Shown here piece by piece: positions 48,523-58,125 of a stretch of DNA of 64,000 bases (position 1 is its first letter; the number at the start of each line of letters is the position of its first letter). The translations under genes were made by a program, and so were the position numbers. The stretch spans positions 13,684,225 through 13,748,224 of the forward strand of contig OY720347.1 in assembly GCA_963082975.1 (NCBI GenBank), in the 5' to 3' direction. Source of the stretch: Labia minor. Its lineage: Eukaryota; Arthropoda; Insecta; Dermaptera; Spongiphoridae. The notes below the pieces were generated by a model. It had not been told where the DNA came from. It did not search any database and saw only the letters and a program-made list of their open reading frames with translations.

Positions 48523-51500
48523 TCATGAAGAATCTTCACTGTTATTCTCCGGATTGCATAAGGAGTTAATCATTTCATTAAATTCAGGAATATGAATATT
48601 TTCAAGGTCCTTAATAGTTTGCTCAATGGCTGGAGCCTGATCTGCAAGAGTTAGTTCTTCAGAAAAAGTCTGTAATGGAGGTGCACTTTGACACTCACGA
48701 ATTAAGGAACTAACTTCTTTTCTACCTGTATCTCCAATGGTAGCAAATGGCAAATTCTAAAAATAAAATACAAGAAAACATTAGTTTTTTTAAATTAAGA
48801 ATTTAAAATTAGTCTAATTTCTTTAAATCATTAATTATAGATTTTATTGGTACTATAGATAATATTGAAATAAAGTGATTAACTTTCTCTTCCGAAAAAT
48901 AATTTTTATAAATATTGTAATTTACTTTCAAAATATAAAAATTATTAAATAATAAAAATAGCGAATGTAGAAAAAAAAATATAAAAATTAAAAGTAAAAA
49001 GATTCTAAAAATTTACACTAACAAAGCAATATTATAATGATATAATGGAAATTTTTAATAAATCTCTTTAGAAATATGATTTAATTATTTTTCTTATTTT
49101 GTTTTTTTGACTTGATACCAAAAAATTCTTATCGTCACGTGAATAATAATAAAAAAAAGACTTAATGTAAAAATTTAAATATGGAAATATTCTACTAAAT
49201 TAATAGCGAAAACCCCACAAACATCTATTTATAATATAATATAAATAAATTATGATTTGAAATTGCTAGAATAGATAGTCGCCGAAACATTTTATTATAA
49301 TTATTAATTGGAAATTATGCTTATATACAAGCATTCAAATTTATAAAAAAAATTATACTTCTAAATATTATATTTTATATTTAATTAAATTTCGAGTTGT
49401 AATTAAAATTTTAACTATCTATAAATTAATATGTCAATAATATATAAGGATAAACTATTTTGTTTAATTACTTACCAATCGAATCATTATTACTTCATCA
49501 GGAATTGTCATTAAAGATGAACTAAGAGATAATTTCTCTTCTATTTTTATTTCTGGAAGTGATGGTGGTGTTATATTGCCATGATCAAGTTCTATTGGTC
49601 TTTTCTTTTCTCCTTTTCCTTTCAGTGGCCTATGAGCTAATTCATACAATATTTCAAGTTCAGGTGGAACATCACTTATCAGATCTATGAATGGCTTCGA
49701 TTTAATCCGGGTCTCATCAGCAAAAGGAACAATCAATGGTTTGTTTAAATCTACTACTTCTTCTCTAAAATAATTATTATACAAATATTATACAGAGAAA
49801 TTCTAAAATTTGCTTTATAAATAAATATTCACTATTTGTAATGAAATAGTAAAATTAGAAAAGTTTCTTACTTTATTTCAATTTTTTTATGTTTTGGACT
49901 TAGATCTTTATTAAAATGATCACTTTTTAGCATGATAGAATTTTGGCGTCCTGTATGTTGTGGTGAAATAGTTAATTTGGTTCTATGAAAAGCAGTTATT
50001 CTCATTCTTCCTAAAGGAGTACTTATTTGGCCAATTTTATCCTTTTTGGCATCTTCACCTGTAAAAAAAAACAAAAATTAATGTGTCAAGCATTGCATCA
50101 CATTCTACAAATTATATAACACCATCAATAGGTTAGAATGATTCATAAATATGCATATACTTCGAAAATTAATTTTAAATTAAAAATTAAATGAATTTTT
50201 CCAATATCGTTAAAATCTAATATATTCCTTTAATAAATACCTATTTGAATATAAAAAATATTTTTAGTCACAATTCAAGATTTCAAAAAATTATATTTGA
50301 TGAATTAATGTTCAAATTTTATCTCATATTCGTGCAATTTTAGTATATTTAATAAAAATAACTTTCAATCTCATATTCATTATAGAAAAATTTAAAAAAA
50401 AAATGTTTATTAGAATTGTATCTTGCTCCAAGAAGGCTTATCTGTGAATTCCAATTTTCTTAGAATTATTTCTTCAAGAAAAAAAATTATTTCAAGTGAT
50501 ATGTTATTAGAAGTAAAATGATAATACTATGAGAAATTAATATTTTCTAATTTTATTTACAACCAACTGCTTTTTAATATTCTTTATTTCTAATCCTAGC
50601 CATTGTTAAGCCTAATAAGGTCCTATCAGAATGTAATAATAATTACATATTTTTAAAGACAGGTTACATATAATTAAAAAAATATTTTAAACACAATATA
50701 TTTTTGTAAAATAAAAGTTAACTTGCCATATCTTTTGCCATAAGGTGTACCATATACAAATTTTGAAACTTTAGAATGGCTTAACACAAAAACAATTATT
50801 ATGGGTTAAACTTTAAATTTCAATATAGTAACTTTTATTTCAAAATATTTTCATTAAAAATAATTTTACACCTTATCGAATTTTTCTATGAAAGCAAAAT
50901 ACTTAATATATTGTTTTTTTAATTGAAAATTAGCTGGAGTGGCTCCACTCAACTATCTCGCAATTTGAAATGGATTAAACAACATAATATATTATATTTT
51001 AATTAAATTTAATTAATTATAAATTAAAATTAATAAATAATATTTATTAAACCAGCGCAAGTTTGGCTCTTTGTTGATGGCACCACCTCACGTGTTGTCG
51101 CGTGAGATTTGCAGTGTTAAAAAATCAATTCTGGTACTTTCAGTGATTCATTCAAGCTGAAATTCTATATATAGCAGTTTTATACAATTTTTAATCATGT
51201 GAAAAATTATCAAACAATAATCTTTATTTTTACGGTCACTTTAGAGGAAAAAAAATCAAAACGTGGTATGTAATGACGCTCTTCTGGTTGAGCTACAAGT
51301 CTCAAAAGTTGATAGAAAACTACGAATTTTGAATAATGCCCATGTACCAAATTTAATGATTCTAGCTCAAACCGTTTTTGCGTAATCTTGTCCACATACA
51401 TACACACATATTCACACACAGACATTTTTCTCAACCTTAGTGAAAATGACTCAGGAACCATCAAAACGTATAAAAACATCAAAATCTCGACATCGAAAAT

Positions 51501-52717
51501 TTTCGTGATCGCAATACTATCTCTGGCGAGATATTAAAAACTCATCTGACTATTTGATTGTGTTGCTATTTCTCTACATCTGCAAGAACTATATTTAAAA
51601 TTTTGGGCAAAAAATAAAGGTGCCCCGAGGTGTACTATTTTCCAAGGTGAGCCACCCTTCCCTATTAAATTATTAGAAATTTTGATAAATTTAATTCAAA
51701 AGAGTTTAACGAACAAGCTCTGACATTTGATATAAATAAATAAATAATTTATTTATATTTAATAAGATCCAAAAAAAGTTTAAATTTTTTCAATATATTT
51801 TAATTACCGAGATTTTGTAGTAAAGGTGTTCCCATGAAAATCCGATAACAAATAACATAAGAATCTGATCCTTGTCTTCTTGAAAGTTTATATGCTGGAG
51901 TCGCTCTGGTAGATGATAAAAGTGATTTTATCAAAACACCCATACTATTATATACCATTGATATAGGACGAATTGGGAATTCTAATTTATCTGGATATAC
52001 ACGTAATAACCATGTCTCTAGTAACATTGAATCTCCATCAACTGTTTTTAATGAAATTTCCACACACAAAGGAAAACGGGACGTCAGAATATCTTCACAA
52101 AGAGCTTTTTTGGTTTCGGCGGTTACTTCTGGAAGATCTTTAATCGAAAGATTAAACTGAAAAAAAGAAATCGATTCCATTGGCAAATTCTCTTCTCTTA
52201 AAGTTTAATTAAATTTAATATATAAATTGATAATGAAAATCAATATTTTTTTTACAGTATAAATGAACAAAATAAATAAAAAATAAATAGTAATTTTTAA
52301 ATTAAGTGATTATTATAAAATGTAATGTAATAAAATCTATAAATTTTCAAACATTTTGAAAAAATATTCATATCAAATCATGAGCTTAGAAATTACAGTG
52401 ATGATTTAATATACAAATTTTAATAGTAAGTAAAAAATTATAATTATTAAATAGACTAATGAGATTATATAAAATTTAATTATATATAATTGATATTATA
52501 TAAATATATATAAATCATGTTTAATGATTAGATTATTATTCTATTAATAAAAAAACAATCTTACCCAATCTGATCCAGATGATAACGGTTTACATTTTGT
52601 ATGTGCTTTTTCTCCTAATCGAGATTGTACAATAATTTGTGTATATTTCAAAGCGAAAAATTTCATAAATTTATGCAAATCTTTTTTATCTTGTATACTT
52701 AATTTAGCCGAAGCCAT
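48523..52717 (-). CDS. Atg13: Autophagy-related protein 13, complete
   Basis: Five minus-strand exons (52717-52565, 52156-51808, 50058-49872, 49764-49476, 48756-48523) join in phase to 1,212 bases (403 aa). Atg13 is the HORMA-domain scaffold of the ULK1/Atg1 complex that starts autophagy. The HORMA domain (about 8-170) is clear: LSIQDKKDLHKFMKFFALKY, IIVQSRLGEKAHTK, ETWLLRVYPDKLEFPIR, TPAYKLSRRQGSDSYVICYR. The middle is low-complexity. The end (RECQSAPPLQTF ... PEFNEMINSL) matches the conserved Atg13 C-terminus. Human and fly proteins exceed 500 aa, so the disordered middle is short here. The position of the LC3-interacting motif reads DEVIMIRL, with Val in place of the usual aromatic residue. 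Intron 2 contains a dispersed repeat. Convergent with the SMYD4-like gene. Confidence 0.92.
50932..51535 (+). repeat. Dispersed repeat in Atg13 intron, second copy of 2811-3393
   Basis: Starts TTAGCTGGAGTGGCTCCACT, ends GCAATACTATCTCTGGC, and follows the copy at 2811-3393 through AACCAGCGCAA-, TTTTTACGGTCACTTTAGAG- and ACATTTTTCTCAACCTTAGT-type blocks. A 90-aa open frame across it is a by-product. Confidence 0.8.
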
Positions 52718-53023
52718 TATTGTTTATAAAGTTTATACAATTAATACATTTTCCTTTGTGAATACAAAATATGTAAAAAGTGGACACAAATCTATTTTAA
52801 GAAAAATCGTGCTTAAGGTTATATATAATATATATACATTAATAATCAATTAATCAATCAAACCAAAAGTGTCGATCATTATATTTTAAATGAGACGAAT
52901 ACCAATAAATAACTAAATGAAAAGTATTATATCGAATGTTAAAATCTGTCATGGCTCTTTCCGAAAAAATCATCTGTTAAAACAATATTCTTGTCAATAT
53001 TATCAATGGAACTCACGGATTGT

Positions 53024-53031
53024 TGACGTCA
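53024..53031. promoter_or_regulatory. CRE palindrome upstream of Atg13
   Basis: TGACGTCA is the full CREB/ATF palindrome, 307 bases before the Atg13 ATG. The same word also occurs at 16875 and in repeat elements, so it may be chance. Confidence 0.3.
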
Positions 53032-53032
53032 C

Positions 53033-54320
53033 CAGACCACGCCTCTAGCGGATTATCAAGTGTGACTAACTTCACTTTTTACTTTTAAATTTCTCTCATG
53101 TACAATTTGTTAATCAAATGTTCTTTTGGACATTTAATAAAAAAAAATAATAAAATTTATAGAAATTATATATAATTAATTAATATTTAAAAATATTTTT
53201 TTATATTTTTATTAAATAAATATTTTAATATTTTTTGAACGAGCAACGGGAACGTAGACAAGTGTTAAGTGCTGCCATATAGAGGTTGCTTATAGAAACT
53301 TCTTTTTATGTTTAGCGGATGCTTAGTGCTGCTATTTTTTTAGCGTCTATTTCTTGAAACTACTTCTGTATTGAGCACGATACTTATGGTCTGTAATCAC
53401 GAGCTTATTTGAACCCGTTGAGGAATATCTCTACTGACAAAAGAAAGAATATAATTTTCAATTCTTTATTGGTTACTGTCATCTAGGCATTTAAAATCAT
53501 TTTCTCAAGTATACGTTTCGTTTGATTTTACTTTTGTAATAAATGGAAAGCAAAACATGAATATTATTTTATCTTTAATTTTAGTTACTTAACCCTTCTC
53601 TCATACGGTAGGTTGAAAGCGACCCACCAGGGGTCGGACACAGATTAGGGATTTAGAAAATGTGTTACGCACTTAAGGCACACCAGAGGCGCTGCTGGCA
53701 CTAATTCAAATCCGAAAGTTGTTCAGAAAACAACTAACAGATGGCGCGCCAGGCTCATTTTTAAATTCATGAAATCCATTTGAATCATTTTAAATATTGT
53801 GAAAGCGACCCACACAGCACAGACCACCCGTTATCAGACCTGGATACACAATGTTATTTTTTGAAACTGCGTTTTGCGCTATCTTCTGAAATTTAGAATG
53901 AAACTTTTAAAAAAAGTGGGGGGGGGGATTGTGGCACGTTTTTTTAAATTTATTATTATTTAGAAGGAATATTGAGAATTAAAAATTGTAGAATTTTCAG
54001 TTAAGTGAAAAATTATTTATTTGGAGATAAAACTGACATTTCAGCAATCAATTATGTTAATTTTTGAAGCCTTTTTCTTGTGACATGGGTTTTTTTCCAT
54101 TCATGTTTCCACAAATTTTTATACCGAGTAAGCGCCTGCAGTGCCATCTGACGGTCGCATGTATCACTTGGGCATCTGCAGCGCCATCTTATGATATTTA
54201 GAATTCAAAACTGTGTTTCAAGAGATCCCATCTGTGTGTCCACCAACTGCCACACAGACCATCCGTATCAAACTTGAACACTAAATGTTAATTTTTGAAA
54301 CATGTTTTAGCGCCACCTGA
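53033..54320. promoter_or_regulatory. Cluster of CTCF-like motifs
   Basis: In a block that is less AT-rich than its surroundings I see CCGCTAGAGGCGTGG (minus strand, 53037-53052), CCACCAGGGGTCGG (53624), CACCAGAGGCGCTGCTGG (53681), CAGATGGCGCG (53738), GTGCCATCTG (54141), GCGCCATCTT (54181) and AGCGCCACCTG (54309). These resemble the CTCF core (CCACnAGRGGGCGC / AGRTGGCGC). There are no ORFs. It may instead be a decayed repeat. Confidence 0.35.
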
Positions 54321-54449
54321 CCGTTCCCAGGGAACTAATTTAAAAAAGCCAAATGTTTTGTTTTCCTAGCACTACTTCTCTTGTTGTTTATATATTTTCC
54401 CCCTCCCGGGTCCAATAAATTTATCTGAAAAAAAAATTTTTGATTCATT

Positions 54450-54529
54450 TATATGAGAAAATGTAAAGATTAAATAATTTAATGTAAATGTAAAGATTAA
54501 ATTATTTAATCTTTACATTTTCTCATATA
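54450..54529. repeat. Perfect 32-bp inverted repeat (hairpin)
   Basis: 54450-54481 and 54498-54529 are exact reverse complements, separated by 16 bases. The arms start TATATGAGAAAATGTAAAGA. No flanking element was recognised. Confidence 0.85.
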
Positions 54530-54815
54530 ATTGTCGGAATCTAGTATTTATATAAATAATAAGTGTTAATTATTTTCAAATTTTTTATTTATTTTTCATT
54601 TTTCTAAAATTTTACAGATTAAAAACTCTGCTTAAAATATAATAATAAAATTTATATTTATTTTTATATAAATTTATCTAATAAAATTGAAACATGATAT
54701 TTTTTAGGATAAAAGTTATACATTTTTAAATATAATAGCACTACATATACTATAAAGTTATCTATCATATATAATAACAATTAATGTTGAATGATGGAGT
54801 AAGGAAGAAGGTCCG

Positions 54816-56756
54816 TTACACTTTCGATCGATCGATCGCTGTATTAAGTGATCTGTTACGATACATTCCTGCACCAGCAAGTGCTTCGCTAAATGATCTT
54901 TGGATTGGTCTTCTTGGTTGTGGAAGAAATCCGGGTAGAGGAACGAACCATCCGTAGTCGAGCGAGACAGGACGATACAAAGGATGAAGAATTCCATCTC
55001 GGCTGGAACCATAAGCTAATCGACAAGATCTCTTCAAAATTAATCGTTAACACTCTAAAAATCGAACTGATTGGTGCATTTTTCTATTAATTAGATTTAT
55101 TTTACGATTATATACATCTAATCATTCTTTCTTCTTGATCAATTATCTTACATAAAATTCAATTTTAAAATCCGAATGATTAAACTATAATTTTATTTAT
55201 ATTATTTATTCATATCATCGATTTTTTCTTCGAATTCTTAAATAAATTAATTTTATTAATGTTATTGATTTTTTCCTGATTGAATTATTTTTTTAAGTAT
55301 ATATATCAGATCAAATGGATCAAAATTTGGACTTCATTTGAATTTCAATTTTTTCAGATAATAAAATTACAAGCCAACAAAAAAAGTATATATAGATTAT
55401 ATAGTATATATAGATTATATAATATATATAGATTTCATATTCTTATATTTACAAATTCAATAGAACAATATTTTTAAACATTATTTTTTTTATATTTTAT
55501 TTTAAAATAAAAAAAATGAGCTGTAGCAAGGCACAGAATCGACCGACGATTTGAAATAAATTAATTTCCAAACAACATTATATTATATATATATATATAA
55601 AGTATGAAAAAAAAATATTTTTAAAACTTGAATTAAAACGAATAAATTATATTATCTTGGTTTTTATTTTTAGTTTAATTACTCAATTATTAATTACTAC
55701 TATATTTTAAGCGAAAAATTTCCGACACTGAATAGAAAATTAATACTTTGTAAACTATCTTTTCCGGTTTCCGGATATACACCAAAAGTTGATGAATTCA
55801 TGCTTCTGATGCATTAAGTAAATATACCAAATTGCATTAAAATGCATTGAGCCGTTCAAGCTGTCCACGTCTATACGGACACACAACGGACAGACGGACA
55901 GACATCATGCTAAAAATACTTTTTTCTGTTAACAAAATGCATGTTTCTTGGAGATAAGTAAAAATCTCCATGTGTGAAATTTGGTGAGAAAACAATACCT
56001 TCCTTTCAATCGTCGGTCGGCAAAAATGTTATTAAAATTGATCCTAATATTTTGGAAAAAAATAATAAATAAACACAGAGTATATCTAGTATGCAGTGCC
56101 TATATATTCAATTAAAAACGTTTTATTTAAGTTATTTTTGTAAATATAAAAAAAAAAAAAATTATTTCTAATAAATTTAATGATTTAATTCTTAACTTTG
56201 GTTGATGTAACTTTATACATTTTCTCCCTACTTAGAACATTAATTTGTTACAAATAAAGAAGTAGGAAATTAGAATAATACTTAATAATTATTTATTATT
56301 TCAAAAGTATTTTGATTCTTCTTTACAATAAATCTAAAATACAAATAATAATAATTGTAAAGTTTTTTTTTTTTTAAAGAAAAATAATACTTTTCTTAAT
56401 ATATTTATAAATTTATATTAAATTTTAATTCTACAATCATTGCCAAAATTGTATGAAATTTTATTTAAAATTTATTTAGAATATTAATTAAAAAAAAACA
56501 TAATAAATAAATTTCAAAATTTATTTTTCTTTAAAAAAAAAACTTTTAAATACAAGATCATTTATCATTTTCATTAAAGAGGATTTATATAATCAGGTAA
56601 ATAATAAAAGAACAAATAAATATTATTGAGATATTTATTCACTTATTAAAAAATAATTAACTCACCAGATGAGGAATGTTGTGAAGCGTCATAATAACAA
56701 TATTTTTCAACAATATCCTTATGATACATTTGATTATTAATATCAATATTTTCCAT
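54816..56756 (-). CDS. PIERCE1/2-like ciliary microtubule inner protein (candidate)
   Basis: Two minus-strand exons, 56756-56666 (ATG, donor G|GTGAGT, phase 1) and 55015-54816 (acceptor CGATTAG), join in phase to 96 aa. The C-terminal word FSEALAGAGMYRNRSLNTAI followed by DRSKV parallels the FSxxLAxxGMFRNNTLNxxxEKS signature of PIERCE proteins, which sit inside doublet microtubules of motile cilia and sperm tails. AYGSSRDG near the junction parallels the family's YGS block. PIERCE proteins are about 110-140 aa and continue past this signature, whereas this one stops there. The second exon is much more GC-rich than the surroundings. An RFX X-box 86 bp upstream supports a ciliary role. The intron holds a dispersed repeat. 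The family call is from memory of a short signature. Confidence 0.5.
55538..56021. repeat. Dispersed element with ACCGACCGACG-type ends, copy 2
   Basis: The left end TCGACCGACGATTTGAAAT and right end CGTCGGTCGGC form the inverted termini. The interior shares ACTTTTTTCTGTTAACAAAA and the GGACAGACGGACAGAC run with copy 1. It lies in the intron of the PIERCE-like gene. Confidence 0.65.
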
Positions 56757-56841
56757 TTTATTTCGTATTGTTTTATTATTTATTCTTTATTATAATAAAT
56801 CACTTTTGTGCTTGTAAATTGTAAGATTATTTGACTGGTAA

Positions 56842-56854
56842 GTTGCCTAGCGAC
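56842..56854. promoter_or_regulatory. RFX X-box motif
   Basis: GTTGCC-T-AGCGAC fits the X-box consensus RYYNYY-N(1-3)-RRNRRC at every position. It lies 86 bp upstream of the PIERCE-like ATG, the usual place for X-boxes in ciliary gene promoters. The consensus is degenerate, so position is the stronger argument. Confidence 0.55.
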
Positions 56855-58125
56855 AGTCAAGTAAAGTCAATAGAACGCTTTGCCCCACCGTCTAAATCCC
56901 TCCCCCCCAATAAGCACTCTTTTAAAAAGTCTCTCAAAATAGTTCATATACAATTCTCTCATTTATGTAGAGGTGATATTTCATACATTCATCAAGTTTT
57001 TGTTTGTTTATATATATATTTTCAAAATTTAAACATTTTATTTTCAAAATAAACATATATTCTTAAATTTTTTTTTTAAAGATAATTATCTCAATCATGA
57101 CAGTATACTTATTCTAATATATATATATATATTAGATATGCTTTTTATGAGTATTAATGAAACTCTTTTTGAGAATTAATAAAATATGCACAAATAAATA
57201 AAAAGATTTTTTTTTTTTTTCATTTTTTTCATTGATATATGAAAGAAATGAAAAGTGATAGGTATACTTAGCTTAGTTAAAGCAAAGAGGTCGAGACTTA
57301 ATAACCCTTTCTTATATATATTATAAAATACTATTAATAGAATTAATACAATATGAATGGATAAAATAATAGAATGAAAGAGCTACTAGAGTCAATATTC
57401 ATATTAAATAGATTGTTCTAAATAAAATCCATTTGATTTTTTTGTTTTTAATATTTAAAACATTTATCTCTGGTGGTTTTTGTTTTCCTAAAAAAAAAAA
57501 TTAACATTTACAATTGAATAAGTTTTTCTCTATCTTTCTACATATTTTTTTTTTTATTAGAGATAGAGATAAATTAAAATACTGTCTCTATGCATTGATG
57601 AATTCACATGTCTACACCCAATATTTGAGGCAAGAACCTTAATTAACACTAAATTTCACTAAATCATTTCCAGATAGAATGAAAACAAAAAAGATTATAA
57701 TATGAAATAAGTAAATAATATTAATAAACTAAAATAATAATAATAATAATAATAATATAATAATATTATTTTTAATAAAATAAAATATTTATCTAAAATC
57801 CATTGCTTAAAATGTCTTTCATTTTAAAGTGTGTGTGTATTTTTTTTTTGTTTTTTATTTTTATTTTTTTAATTTAATATTTTTTTAACTAGGGAAAATT
57901 GTCACTGCCGTTAGAAAATCACTTTTAAAAAGCCCGATTGAATACGTCTCTCATCGGGTCTTTCATCATTTCAACAAAGAGATGAGACACTAAGCCGTTT
58001 AGCATTAAAACAACAACAAAAACAAACAAACAATAACAGGGCTGGATCAGTAGATAATTAGATTAGGACTCAGAGCCTGGTCGCGCACCCTTTTTGTACT
58101 TTTTTTTCATTCAGCGCGCATACAT
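56855..58125. other. Intergenic region and probable 3' UTR of UNC93-like gene
   Basis: From 57890 to 58125 the sequence is less AT-rich and contiguous with the UNC93-like stop, so it is probably its 3' UTR, with T-rich sequence (AATAAA on the minus strand) near 57855-57870. The rest is AT-rich with an AAT microsatellite (57730-57760). Confidence 0.45.

Noticed and set aside
54758-55090. Other frames over the second PIERCE-like exon (both strands)
   Set aside because: Only the frame ending in DRSKV joins in phase to the first exon and matches a family signature.
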